Notes: a model not told the origin generated them from the letters alone. A stretch of 40,963 nucleotides of DNA from Acidobacteriota bacterium (GCA_016213755.1 JACQZT010000285.1:1-40963), one strand, 5' to 3'. Counted from the stretch's first letter, positions 16,425 to 24,967 are shown. Program-made: numbers and translations.

Positions 16425-17690
16425 CTACTTCTCGGCCGCGCCGGTGGCGTGGCCGTGCAACTTCACTTCCACCTTCTGCTCGAGGCTGTCGTAGTATTCC
16501 TTGAGCACCGCGATCACCTCGGGCCTGGAGAACTCCGCCGGCACCGGCTTGCCCTCGCTCATCAGCTTGCGAAGCAGGGTGCCGGAAAGCAGCAGCCGGG
16601 CGCCTCCCTTGTAATTGCCGTCTTCGTCGATGACCGCTTTGCTCTGGTGCGGGCAGGTCTTCATGGAGGCCATGCTGCCGCATTCGTAGCAGTAGAAGGT
16701 CCAGTCCATGCACAGCGGCCGCAGCAGCAGGGCATCCGCGGGAATCTCGTTGAAGATCTTCTGCGCGTCGAAGGGCCCGTAGTAGTCGCCCACGCCGGCG
16801 TGGTCGCGGCCGACAATCAGGTGCGAACACCCGTAATTCTGGCGGAAAAGAGCGTGCAGAAGCGCCTCGCGCGGACCCGCGTAGCGCATCTCCATCGGAT
16901 AACCGCCCTGCACGACGCGGTCCTTACGGAAGTACTTGCTCACCAGAACGTCAATTGCCTTGACGCGCACTTCGGCGGGAATGTCCCCGGGTTTCAGCTT
17001 GCCGACGAGCTGGTGCACGTACACGCCGTCGCAGACCTCGATGGCGATCCAGGCCAGATAGGCGTGCGAACCGTGCATCGGGTTGCGCAGTTGCAGGGCC
17101 GCGACTGTGTTCCAGCCGCGCTCCTCGAACACCCTGCGGGAGTCGGCCGGCCGCTGGTAGATGCCCGCGAACATCGAGGGATAGTACGATTCCGAGATCA
17201 CTTTGACCGGCCCCGCCAGGTTCACCGGCCCTTGCTCCATGACCTTTTGCACGCCGGGGTGAGCGGGGTCGATGGTCTTGAAGACCTGCTTGCACTCGTG
17301 CTCCTTGTCGATCCCGTACTTCTCCATCACCTTCATGGTGCCCATGATGGCTTCGGTCTCGAGATCCCACAACGCCACTTCCTCGCCCGGGGCAATCGAG
17401 CCGGCCGTTTCGGTGCTGGCCGAAAGGGTGATCGGAATCGGCCAGAACAGGTTCTTCCGGCTGGGCATGCTGAACGTGTCGCAGCAGCCCTGCCAGTCCG
17501 CCTGGCCCATGAACCCATCCAACGGAGTGAAAGCCCCGATGCCCATCATGATGAGGTCGCCGGTCTCCCGGGAAGCCATGGGAACCTTCTTGAGACCCTG
17601 CGCTCTCTTCAGTTCCTCCTGCCCGGCACTCTCGTCCAGCAGCAGGGGTTTCAGCTCGGCGCTCCCATGGGGAGCCACTAACTTGCTCAT
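16425..17690 (-). CDS. sat: Sulfate adenylyltransferase (ATP sulfurylase), dissimilatory type
   Basis: A 421-residue single-domain ATP sulfurylase, which forms APS and pyrophosphate from ATP and sulfate. The catalytic motif [10 protein letters not shown] is at 200-209 and [12 protein letters not shown] at 294-305. A zinc-type site C334-x2-C337...C346-x-H348 is present, as in sulfate reducers. No APS-kinase domain is attached. The ATG at 17690 was chosen over an upstream in-frame start because AGGAGG lies just before it. It heads a five-gene minus-strand operon ending in the PEP-synthase-like gene. APS goes to AprBA, encoded 13 kb away on the other strand. A candidate promoter lies at 17766-17794. 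Confidence 0.97.
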   Translation of the reverse strand: MSKLVAPHGSAELKPLLLDESAGQEELKRAQGLKKVPMASRETGDLIMMGIGAFTPLDGFMGQADWQGCCDTFSMPSRKNLFWPIPITLSASTETAGSIAPGEEVALWDLETEAIMGTMKVMEKYGIDKEHECKQVFKTIDPAHPGVQKVMEQGPVNLAGPVKVISESYYPSMFAGIYQRPADSRRVFEERGWNTVAALQLRNPMHGSHAYLAWIAIEVCDGVYVHQLVGKLKPGDIPAEVRVKAIDVLVSKYFRKDRVVQGGYPMEMRYAGPREALLHALFRQNYGCSHLIVGRDHAGVGDYYGPFDAQKIFNEIPADALLLRPLCMDWTFYCYECGSMASMKTCPHQSKAVIDEDGNYKGGARLLLSGTLLRKLMSEGKPVPAEFSRPEVIAVLKEYYDSLEQKVEVKLHGHATGAAEK

Positions 17691-18004
17691 TGAAAAGCCT
17701 CCTGTTTTAGAACGCTCCTCGTCCACCAATCAGACAATTTCAGACGTTAAGACGTTCTTCCCCGAATCTTAAACTCGTTCAGTCGTTTTGTCACGGAATT
17801 TCTGCGAGAGGACCGCTCCTCGGGGAGCGGCGGCGAGGGATTTCCGCAAGCGCCTCATCCAAGCGTCTAAAATATTCGGATCTTTTGATAAGTTTTGGTG
17901 CGGCGGGCGAATATTCGGAAACTCGTTGCTCCCCGCGGTCTCAATGATTTCAGCGAGATAGCATTGGAAGGCGACTTGCTCAGCTTGCCCCGAAGGAGTT
18001 CGCC
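17691..18004. other. Divergent regulatory region between sat and the PEP-CTERM gene
   Basis: There is no coding sequence. It holds the candidate sat promoter (listed separately), a tandem GACGTT pair at 17743-17748 and 17751-17756 in the sat leader, a hairpin CCGCTCC (17813-17819)/GGAGCGG (17824-17830), and a 10-base direct repeat AATATTCGGA at 17871-17880 and 17910-17919. The second copy is part of a perfect palindrome CGAATATTCG (17908-17917). The AAGGAG of the PEP-CTERM gene is at the right end. Confidence 0.55.
17766..17794 (-). promoter_or_regulatory. Candidate sigma70-type promoter of sat
   Basis: Read on the minus strand, GTGACA (17789-17794) and TAAGAT (17766-17771) are separated by 17 bases. 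They match the consensus at five and four of six positions. Transcription would start near 17759 and give a leader of about 70 bases before sat. Prediction only. Confidence 0.45.
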
Positions 18005-18664
18005 ATGTCTTTCAAGTCCCTGTTGAAACTCGTGCTTTGCCTCGTCTGCGCGGGCGGTGCTGCGCCGGCGGATACCCTTTACTCGACGTTCGGGCCGGGC
18101 GATTCATTCGATGGCCATTACGTACAATGGATCGGTGACGGGGCCCAGGTGAGCCAGCCCTACCCGAGCCGCCAGGTGGCGAATCGCTTTACCGTCCCGG
18201 CCGGCGCCGAGGTGACAGGCTATCGCGTGGCGATTTCGCACTTCGCCCCCAGCGGCCACGGTCAAGGTCAGGGCCTGCTCTCGCTGTGGTCCGGCGACGC
18301 CGCGCCGGCCACGACACTCGAAAGCGACATTGTGGTCGACACCGGCGACGGAGCGGCGATCATCGCTTCGATCTCGAGCGTGTTGCACCCGAACTTGAGT
18401 CCCGGGGTCACCTACTGGCTGGTGCTGAGCGCCCCGGCGGGCGAGCTCTTCCGTTGGTACGACGCTGTGGCGCCGATGCCGGCCGGTTCCGAGCGCCTGT
18501 ATCGGGACGATTCGCTGGCGAGCTGGAATATGGTGGGCGCATCGGCGAACGCGTTTGAGGTCAGCGGCGCGCTCAGCGGTGTTCCCGAGCCGCACGCCTG
18601 GCTGCTGTTCGGGAGCGCTCTCGGACTGACTGCGGCGGCCCGAGTGAGGCGGCGGGCGCGGTAG
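18005..18664 (+). CDS. PEP-CTERM sorted extracellular protein
   Basis: A 219-residue protein with a signal peptide (about 1-21, cleaved after APA) and a C-terminal sorting signal: VPEPHAWLLFGSALGLTAAA followed by RVRRRAR, i.e. the PEP motif, a hydrophobic helix and a basic tail recognised by exosortase/EpsH systems. The mature part is beta-rich (DTLYSTFGPGDSF..., WLVLSAPAGELFRWYD) and resembles the choice-of-anchor proteins of this class; it has no catalytic motif. Its last 92 bases overlap the end of dsrN on the other strand. Surface or matrix role is inferred from the sorting tail. Confidence 0.85.
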   Translation: MSFKSLLKLVLCLVCAGGAAPADTLYSTFGPGDSFDGHYVQWIGDGAQVSQPYPSRQVANRFTVPAGAEVTGYRVAISHFAPSGHGQGQGLLSLWSGDAAPATTLESDIVVDTGDGAAIIASISSVLHPNLSPGVTYWLVLSAPAGELFRWYDAVAPMPAGSERLYRDDSLASWNMVGASANAFEVSGALSGVPEPHAWLLFGSALGLTAAARVRRRAR

Positions 18665-20066
18665 AAAAGCGCCGGGCGGCGGCGAGCAAGCCCCCCGCCC
18701 ACTCCGGCGCGCCCAGCGCGTGCAGATGCGTGTAGCTGGCCCAGACGTTTCCCAGCGTGACCCCGTCCCGGCCCTCGAAGCAGCCCACGCCGCGATCCAC
18801 CCGGGCGGCGGTGGGCGGCCCTCCGGCCTCCGGCACGATGCGAGAGTAGTGGAATTCGTGGCCTTTGAGCGTCACGCCCGCGGGAAAGAATGGGTTGGGA
18901 CGGTCCACCGTCAGCACCGCGTAGCCGTGTCCTTGCGGGGCATCGCACATCTCTACCTCGAACGGCAGCACCCCGGCCATGGGATGATGGCGCCCCTGGT
19001 AGCGGATAGCGCGCGCCAGCAGCATCAACCCGCCGCACTCGGCGTACACCGGCAGGCCGCGCACGCAGGCCTCCCGAAGGCTGCCGAGGAAAACGCGGTT
19101 TTCCGACAGCGCCAGAGCCTGGGTTTCGGGAAAGCCTCCGCCGACGTAGAGCGCATCCAGGCCGGCGGGCAAGGCGGTGCCGGACAGGGACGAGACGGAA
19201 ACGACCTTAGCGCCGGCGCTTTCCAGCGCCTCGATGTTTTCCGGGTAGTAGAACGTGAAGGCGGAGTCCTGGACACAGCCCACCTTCAGGCCCGCGCCCA
19301 GGGCGGGATCCGAATCGAGAGCCGGCGCGGGATCCAGGTGCGGAGCGAGGTGCGCGATAGCCAGCAGCCGCTCCAGGTCCAGGCGGCCTTCGAGCAGCTT
19401 CATCAGGCGCTGGTCGAGTCCCGCGGTATCCGGGTGCTCGGCGGGCGTCACCAGGCCCAGGTGCCGCCAGGGCAGGATGCGTTCGCCCCTCAACCTGGGG
19501 ATGGCTCCCAGCACCGGAATGCCGCACGCCGATTCAACGGCCTCGCGCAGAATCTGTTCGTGCCGCGGCGCGGCCACCTGGTTTAGGATCACTCCCGCGA
19601 TATGCACTTCGGGATCGAGCTTCTGGCAGCCCAGCACCCAGGCCGCCGCCGAGCGTGTCACCTTGGTGGCGTTGACCACCAGGACCACCGGCGCCTGGAG
19701 CGCCTTGGCCAGTTCCGCGGTGCTGTGGGTCCCCTGGGCGTCCAGGCCGTCGTACAGCCCCCGGTTGCCCTCGACGATGTTGAGACCCCGCGGGACGGCG
19801 TGCCGGCGGAAAGAAGCCGCCGCTCCCTCGAAACCCATGAGGAAGCTGTCCAGGTTGCGGGCCGGCCGGCCGGCGGCGAACGTCAGCCACGCGGCGTCGA
19901 TGTAGTCGGGGCCTTTCTTGAAAGCGCGCACCGCCAGCCCGGCCCGGCGAGCCTCCAGCGCGAGTCCCACGGACACCAGTGTCTTGCCCGCATCGCCGGC
20001 CGTGCCGGCCACCGCCAATCGCGGCAGGCTCCGCGCCGCGGCGGGGTCTCCCTCGGCGCCCGGCAC
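18573..20066 (-). CDS. dsrN: Cobyrinate a,c-diamide synthase-type siroheme amidase (DsrN)
   Basis: A 497-residue CobB/CbiA-family amidotransferase. The N-terminal ATP-binding domain starts LAVAGTAGDAGKTLVS (18-33) and has FKKGPDYIDAAW (49-60). The C-terminal glutaminase domain has the nucleophile Cys344 in YAECGGLMLL, and SYTHLHALG around 444-452 supplies the histidine. Next to dsr genes this family is called DsrN and is thought to amidate siroheme for DsrAB. The start is GTG directly abutting the dsrD stop, so translation is probably coupled. The last 30 residues are a basic tail overlapping the convergent PEP-CTERM gene and are probably not part of the fold. A cobalamin role is possible but no cob genes are nearby. 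Confidence 0.88.
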   Translation of the reverse strand: MPGAEGDPAAARSLPRLAVAGTAGDAGKTLVSVGLALEARRAGLAVRAFKKGPDYIDAAWLTFAAGRPARNLDSFLMGFEGAAASFRRHAVPRGLNIVEGNRGLYDGLDAQGTHSTAELAKALQAPVVLVVNATKVTRSAAAWVLGCQKLDPEVHIAGVILNQVAAPRHEQILREAVESACGIPVLGAIPRLRGERILPWRHLGLVTPAEHPDTAGLDQRLMKLLEGRLDLERLLAIAHLAPHLDPAPALDSDPALGAGLKVGCVQDSAFTFYYPENIEALESAGAKVVSVSSLSGTALPAGLDALYVGGGFPETQALALSENRVFLGSLREACVRGLPVYAECGGLMLLARAIRYQGRHHPMAGVLPFEVEMCDAPQGHGYAVLTVDRPNPFFPAGVTLKGHEFHYSRIVPEAGGPPTAARVDRGVGCFEGRDGVTLGNVWASYTHLHALGAPEWAGGLLAAARRFSTAPAASLGPPQSVRERSRTAARRAAREHR

Positions 20067-20318
20067 CTACGCCTCGGGTGCGCCTTCCTTGGGCGGCAAC
20101 TGAATGTAGGATCCGCCCAGGTAGCTGTAAACGCAGCGGCTGGACTCCACCAATTGCCGGATGGCCAGCTTGCAGGCGTCCTTGCTGCACGCCGCCTCGC
20201 CGTGCTTGGCGATCATGGCCTTGGTCAGGTCGCCCGGCTTCAGGTTCTTCTTGCCGGCGTATTCGGCCACCATCTGGTACATGTCTTCGGCGATGACGTC
20301 AACGGGGATCTCTGCCAT
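20067..20318 (-). CDS. dsrD: DsrD, small winged-helix activator of sulfite reductase
   Basis: An 83-residue protein matching DsrD of sulfate reducers: VIAEDMYQMVAEYAGKK, LTKAMIAKHG, KLAIRQLVESSRCVYSYLGG and a final IQLPPKEG. It folds as a winged helix and has been shown in other organisms to stimulate DsrAB-catalysed sulfite reduction. It is characteristic of reductive rather than oxidative dsr systems. In most sulfate reducers dsrD directly follows dsrAB; here it sits about 20 kb away on the opposite strand, between a PEP-synthase-like gene and dsrN. AGGAGG precedes the ATG at good spacing. Confidence 0.93.
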   Translation of the reverse strand: MAEIPVDVIAEDMYQMVAEYAGKKNLKPGDLTKAMIAKHGEAACSKDACKLAIRQLVESSRCVYSYLGGSYIQLPPKEGAPEA

Positions 20319-20351
20319 AGTATTGCCTCCTGTTCAAGAAACACGTTTATT

Positions 20352-22895
20352 CTAAGCCTTGCCGGCGGGATCCCGCAACGAGTAATTGCCTTCCGTGAAC
20401 TGCTTGACGTACCAGCGCATGACTTCATCGCTGGTCATGAACATATCCAGTTGGCTGGAGCACCCCAGAAGGCGCCCCAGGATGTCCAGTTTCTCCTCCA
20501 TCACGGCGGCGGGGCTCTTGCGGTACCAGGCATTGACCAGATCTCCCCGGCGGTCCACGTGGTAGTCGTGGTGGGCCAGGCACCGTTCGATGAAGCAGGC
20601 CCGCAGATTGCGGCGCTCGTGGGTGGTGCCTCCGCCCTCGAAACGGAACGTGATGTAGTTCTCGCTCGGCGTCTCCGAGACGCTGGCGTCCACCAGGCTG
20701 AAATGATAGGCCAGCCGGGAGTTCAAATTCATGTGTGTCTGAGCCACCAGCAGGTAGCTCTTTTCTCCCAGCGCCCGAACCGGTTCGCTGCGCGGCGTCA
20801 GCGCGCTGGCGATCACTGCGGCGAGGTCGCTGAAACTGGCCGGCATTTCGCGCCTCCAACTCACGCCTGGATGCGTGATGCCCCGCCACAGGCTCTGAAA
20901 GGGCCGCGAGACGATCTCCGATGGATTCACCTGCCGGGATTCCGGATCCAGATGGGAGAGGCCGCCCCCGAGATCCAGCACCTGCACGTTGAGGGGCAGT
21001 TCCGTCACCAGGCGACGGGTGTAGCTCAGTTCTTTCTCGTGCACCAGGTCGCCCACTTCGAACATCGCCCCGATCGCCTTCTCGTGGCAGTAACGCAGGA
21101 CGTCGTGGGCCGATTTGCAGCCCGACGGGCGGAAATTGGCGCCCGCCGGGTCGAGCAGGTTTAGAGCCAGCAGTCTCTGGCTGATCGGATCGCTGCGGTC
21201 CCGCGCCCGCTGGCCGATGAGCAGGTGTCCCGGCCGCCGCGGGGGCCACAGCGTGCCGGCATACACGGCCGACTGCACGGCATCCAGGCTGACCGTTTCT
21301 CCCGATTTCAGCCGCTCGAAGGCCCCCGTCATCTGGAACACAGAGGGCACGCGGTATTCCCTCAGCAACGCAGCGACGTGTCCGGCCACATTGCCCCACT
21401 CCGCCACCAGCCCGGCAATCCGGGGCAGAATCTCGACCATCTCCGGAGACGGCCGGCGGGCGAACACAATGGACCCCGCGGGAGCCCGGCGGATGGCCTG
21501 CGAATCCTCCAGCAGGTAGGCCGGCCCCGAGATCCGGCCCGGATGGATCGTGCGCCCGCCCGACAAGCGCGGCTCTTCCTTGACGCGGATCCGGGAGCGC
21601 GATTTGGCGGACTCGGTCAGCGCCAGCGGGCGCGACTGGACGATCCACAGTTCTCCCCGCGGATCGAGCACCCACTCGATGTCCTGCGGCGTTTTGAAGT
21701 GCTCTTCAATCCGCACGCCCCAACCCGCCAGCCGGTCCAGTTGCGCGTCCTTCAGACTGGGCTCGTCGGCGCTCGCCGCGGACACTGCTCTGCGCGCGAT
21801 GCCGCCCCCGGCCTCGAGGGCCACCTCGTCCTCCTTGTGCGCGATGTGACGCTCCACAGCCCGGTGCGGCGCGTGACGCTCCAAAATGAAGAGATCCGCG
21901 GGCGCCCGCCCGCTGGCGATGTCCACCCCGAGCCCTCGGGTGGCGGTGATCCAAAGCGTCTTGCTCTTCGGATCGGAGGGATCCCGGGTGTACATGATCC
22001 CCGACGCCCGGGCGTCGAGAATGGGCAGAAAGAGCACCGCCATGGGACTGTCGGCCTCCAGCAGTCCGCTGGAGAGACGGTAGAACAAGGCCCGGTCGCT
22101 GAAACGGCCGGCCACTACGCGCCGGTACGCATCCACAAGGTCTTCCGGCGCGACATTCAGCAGGCTGGTGAACTGGCCCGCGTAGGTTCGCGCCCCGCCC
22201 TCTCCCACCGCGCTGGACCGCACGGCCAGCCCCGAAGCGGTTTTCAGCATCGCATGCGCTCGTTCGGTGATGGCCACCTCCACCGACCGCGGCACCGGGC
22301 ATTCCATGACCCGCCGCACCAGGCCGGCGGAGATCGCCTGCAGCGCTTCCAGGTCGCTGAAATCCAGTTTGCGCAGGGCATCCCGGATGGCGGTCCACAG
22401 CGGGATGCCGCAAAACTGGCGATAGGCTTCCGTGGTCAGAACATACCCGTCCGGTACGGGCATTCCCAGTTCCTTGCGGATCTCGCCCAGAAGAGCCGCC
22501 TTCCCCCCCACCTCCGCCACCGCGTCCGCGCCCACCTCGTGCAGCCACGCCGACAACCGCGGAGTGGAAAACTCCTGGAGCGTGGCCGCATAGCGTTCCA
22601 CCGCGTGCTGTTGTTCGTGCAACGAGGCGAGCAGAACCGGCTGGGGTACGCCGCTGAGCTTCTCCAGCGCGGCGACCACTCCCTCGACCTTCTCGAAGAT
22701 GGCCAGCACACGCGCGTCGAGGATGTCGCGCCGCGGCGGAACGAACTGGAGATCTTCCTGGAGGCCGGCCATCAGTTCCAGGCTTTCGTTGTTCAGCGAC
22801 AACAGCTCCCGAAAGCTGCTGTACTTGAAGCGGATTTTCTCTTCGACTGAGCCGGGCGGCTGGGTGGTCGTCCGGCTCCGCCACCACTTCCACAT
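20352..22895 (-). CDS. PEP-synthase/PPDK-like protein with a novel C-terminal domain (copy B)
   Basis: An 847-residue paralogue of the protein at 11194-13755, alignable along its whole length. It has a helical N-terminus (1-105), ATP-grasp domain (GGKAALLGEI at 130-139, VRSSAVGEG, GIMYTRDPSDP, PQDIEWVLD), phosphohistidine domain with His506 in NVAGHVAALLREYRVPSVF, and the same unassigned C-terminal region (PFQSLWRGITHPGVSW, MNLNSRLAYHF, FRFEGGGTT, RGDLVNAW). The PEP/pyruvate barrel is absent, so gluconeogenic PEP synthesis is unlikely. The start at 22895 matches the paralogue's start. It lies 7 bases after the lipoprotein gene and 33 bases before dsrD, tying it to sulfite reduction by operon membership. 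Confidence 0.85.
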   Translation of the reverse strand: MWKWWRSRTTTQPPGSVEEKIRFKYSSFRELLSLNNESLELMAGLQEDLQFVPPRRDILDARVLAIFEKVEGVVAALEKLSGVPQPVLLASLHEQQHAVERYAATLQEFSTPRLSAWLHEVGADAVAEVGGKAALLGEIRKELGMPVPDGYVLTTEAYRQFCGIPLWTAIRDALRKLDFSDLEALQAISAGLVRRVMECPVPRSVEVAITERAHAMLKTASGLAVRSSAVGEGGARTYAGQFTSLLNVAPEDLVDAYRRVVAGRFSDRALFYRLSSGLLEADSPMAVLFLPILDARASGIMYTRDPSDPKSKTLWITATRGLGVDIASGRAPADLFILERHAPHRAVERHIAHKEDEVALEAGGGIARRAVSAASADEPSLKDAQLDRLAGWGVRIEEHFKTPQDIEWVLDPRGELWIVQSRPLALTESAKSRSRIRVKEEPRLSGGRTIHPGRISGPAYLLEDSQAIRRAPAGSIVFARRPSPEMVEILPRIAGLVAEWGNVAGHVAALLREYRVPSVFQMTGAFERLKSGETVSLDAVQSAVYAGTLWPPRRPGHLLIGQRARDRSDPISQRLLALNLLDPAGANFRPSGCKSAHDVLRYCHEKAIGAMFEVGDLVHEKELSYTRRLVTELPLNVQVLDLGGGLSHLDPESRQVNPSEIVSRPFQSLWRGITHPGVSWRREMPASFSDLAAVIASALTPRSEPVRALGEKSYLLVAQTHMNLNSRLAYHFSLVDASVSETPSENYITFRFEGGGTTHERRNLRACFIERCLAHHDYHVDRRGDLVNAWYRKSPAAVMEEKLDILGRLLGCSSQLDMFMTSDEVMRWYVKQFTEGNYSLRDPAGKA

Positions 22896-22902
22896 GGCGG
22901 AC

Positions 22903-23505
22903 CTACTTGCCCGATTTGTTGACGTCCGTCTTCGTGACATTCATAAGGCGCAACGCCCGATCCGGACTCTTAAAGTAGTATCGCACCTCGTCCCCCACCC
23001 GCCATCGGTCCGCGGGCAGGTTTAGAACCTCGGGCGCAACCGAGATGGTCAGCAACTGGCGCCGCTTGGACAGATAGATCGTCACGGTGCGCTGCTCGCG
23101 GTCCACCCGGGGGAGCTTCGCGCGCGCCACTCGCGCGTCGTCCAGGGCTATCTTGTCCTGCCGGTCCACCAGCGTGAACGGGATGCTCCGCAACCCCTGG
23201 GTCGCGGGGTCGAACATCACCAGTTCGCTTTTCTCCAGGTCCACCGCGAGCAACGTTCCCGCATCCGGCAGCGGCCCCATCTCCCGCGGATCGTGCGGGA
23301 TCCGGACGACCGCCGGAGGAAGAGTGTCGTAGCGGGGGTGGAGCGGATCCGCGGGGTTCGAATCCAGGATCAGAGTCGCCAGTCCTTTTTCGCGGTCGAA
23401 GCCGACCACCTGTCCCTGGTTGACGCGTCCCAGTCCGCCGCACCCGCAACTCGCGGCCAGCATCAGGATGCCGCCGCATGCCCACAGTCTGCCCGTCATG
23501 GTCAT
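22903..23505 (-). CDS. Exported lipoprotein-like protein, DUF4881-like
   Basis: A 200-residue protein with a hydrophobic N-terminus ending in MLAASCGCGG, a possible though not ideal lipobox. The mature part begins VNQGQVVGFDREKGLATLIL and ends DEVRYYFKSPDRALRLMNVT. Together these resemble the DUF4881 family of sulfate-reducing bacteria as I remember it; the assignment needs a profile search. It is beta-rich, without cysteines beyond the N-terminus and without catalytic motifs. It lies 15 bases after the TSUP gene and 7 before the PEP-synthase-like gene, so it is part of the same complex or process. Function unknown. Confidence 0.65.
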   Translation of the reverse strand: MTMTGRLWACGGILMLAASCGCGGLGRVNQGQVVGFDREKGLATLILDSNPADPLHPRYDTLPPAVVRIPHDPREMGPLPDAGTLLAVDLEKSELVMFDPATQGLRSIPFTLVDRQDKIALDDARVARAKLPRVDREQRTVTIYLSKRRQLLTISVAPEVLNLPADRWRVGDEVRYYFKSPDRALRLMNVTKTDVNKSGK

Positions 23506-23520
23506 CGCTCCTCCTGCCTG

Positions 23521-24591
23521 CTAGCGCGCCAAATGCTGCGCGAGCAATTTCTTCTCCGCCAGTTCCACCCTTACCCCTTTCAGGAACTTCATGAAGATAT
23601 ACAGGGCCAGGGCGGCCACAAGTCCCAGGATCAGCACCGTCGCGGCGCCATCGAAGAGCGTCCGGACGCCTGGAAACTGGGCGGCGACAATCTTGAGCAG
23701 AATGGACACGGCGCAGCCGATCACCGCGATTCCGAAGAAAATGCGAATGCCGTAGCCTTTCACGTACTTGGTGGCGATGGAGCCGATCTGCGCGCCGATC
23801 GCGGCGCCGATCAGCATGATCACCGCCGCCAGCAGCTCGGTCCGCCCCTTGTAGCTGTACGACGCGGCGCCGTAAAGGCCCGAGATGGCCACTTCGAAAA
23901 GATCCGTCCCCACCGCGATGTGCGTGGGGCAGCCCACCAGGTAGATCAGCGCCGGCATGCGGATCAAACCGCCCCCGATGCCGAGAATGCCGGCCAGAAG
24001 TCCGGTGCAGAAGCTGACCAGAATCGGCAGCCACGCCGAACAGCGAATCCCCGCTTTTTTGAAGTGCACCACGGGGGGGATTTTGATCCGGTGCAGCCTC
24101 TTGTGCCATTCGATGCCCGTGGACAGGGCATCCACTTCCCGGCCCGCGGCCCGGGCTTCCCGATCCTTTCGCATCTTCTTGGCCACATCCGTGAAGACCA
24201 GCCAGGCGATCAACGACAGCAGGACGAGATAGCCCGAGCGGACGTATATGTCCACCTTGCCGATCCGCTCCAGAAACATGATTAACTGGGCGCCGGATTC
24301 GAATCCCCCCACGGTCCCCACAATCATGATCATGCCCAGCCGGTAATCCACATTCCCGAACCGGGCATGGCGCGTCGTGGAAATGATCGACGGGCCGGCC
24401 ATCTGGGCGATGTCGGTGCCGATGGCAAAAGCCATGGGAAAGCCCAGGATGTTCAGGCCCGGCGTGACCATCCACCCGCCGCCCATTCCGAAGAAGCCGC
24501 CGATCATGCCAACCCCAAAGCCGAGCACCACCAAGCCGGGCCAGAATACTTGGAAGCCGGCAATGGGCATAGTCGCATAAAGCCAGTCCAT
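23521..24591 (-). CDS. TSUP-family (TauE/SafE) sulfur-anion permease B
   Basis: A 356-residue polytopic protein with both TSUP repeats: GFFGMGGGWMVTPGLNILGF followed by AIGTDIAQM, and GILGIGGGLIRMPALIYLVG followed by AVGTDLFEV. It is longer than permease A because of a charged cytosolic loop at about 140-180 (KKMRKDREARAAGREVD). The ATG at 24591 has a GGGGGAG ribosome binding site; a TTG 18 bases earlier is the alternative. It is second in the operon containing dsrD and dsrN, so the likely cargo is sulfate or sulfite. Direction is not determinable from sequence. Confidence 0.9.
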   Translation of the reverse strand: MDWLYATMPIAGFQVFWPGLVVLGFGVGMIGGFFGMGGGWMVTPGLNILGFPMAFAIGTDIAQMAGPSIISTTRHARFGNVDYRLGMIMIVGTVGGFESGAQLIMFLERIGKVDIYVRSGYLVLLSLIAWLVFTDVAKKMRKDREARAAGREVDALSTGIEWHKRLHRIKIPPVVHFKKAGIRCSAWLPILVSFCTGLLAGILGIGGGLIRMPALIYLVGCPTHIAVGTDLFEVAISGLYGAASYSYKGRTELLAAVIMLIGAAIGAQIGSIATKYVKGYGIRIFFGIAVIGCAVSILLKIVAAQFPGVRTLFDGAATVLILGLVAALALYIFMKFLKGVRVELAEKKLLAQHLAR

Positions 24592-24654
24592 GCTATGAAT
24601 CTCCCCCAACCGGGAACCTCACTACCCGCAAAACTCCCCCGCGCAGGATAGGCA

Positions 24655-24954
24655 TCAGTGTTCAGCCAGAACCCTCGATTTCAGATTGATGCCGAGACGG
24701 CGCAGCAACAGCTCCGTCAGGGTCCCCAGAAACAACCCGAGCAGCGGGATGAGGGTGATGGTCAGCGCCGCGAAGTAAAAGTGGCTTTCGTTGTAAATGT
24801 TCGTCAGCCAGGCCTTCCAGCCGGAAAGCCGCCGGGAGTCGGCGACGATCACTATGAGCTCGCCTCCTCCTCCCGCAGCCATGCCGTTACCGGCTAACAG
24901 ACTCAGAACAAGGGCTGTGGCACTCGTCCGCAAGAGCAAGATTCTGCCGCGCAT
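24655..24954 (-). CDS. Small membrane protein leading the TSUP-dsrD-dsrN operon
   Basis: A 99-residue protein with a signal peptide (about 1-26, ending GMAAGGGG), a short periplasmic part containing ADSRRLSGWKAW and NIYNESHFYFA, and one C-terminal membrane helix (ALTITLIPLLGLFLGTLTEL) followed by a cytosolic tail ending AEH. No catalytic motif is present. Similar small proteins accompany TSUP permeases in sulfate reducers as far as I recall, but I cannot name a family. The ATG at 24954 has AAGGTG just upstream. It is the first gene of the six-gene operon and may be a subunit of the permease. Confidence 0.65.
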   Translation of the reverse strand: MRGRILLLRTSATALVLSLLAGNGMAAGGGGELIVIVADSRRLSGWKAWLTNIYNESHFYFAALTITLIPLLGLFLGTLTELLLRRLGINLKSRVLAEH

Positions 24955-24967
24955 CGTGCACCTTTTC

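Noticed and set aside
17813-17830. Hairpin as a transcription terminator
   Set aside because: The seven-base stem lies between divergent genes, is not followed by a T-run on either strand, and no transcript is expected to end there.
18573-20066. Cobalamin biosynthesis role for the amidotransferase
   Set aside because: The family includes CbiA/CobB, but no other corrin genes are nearby and it directly abuts dsrD, so the DsrN assignment is preferred.
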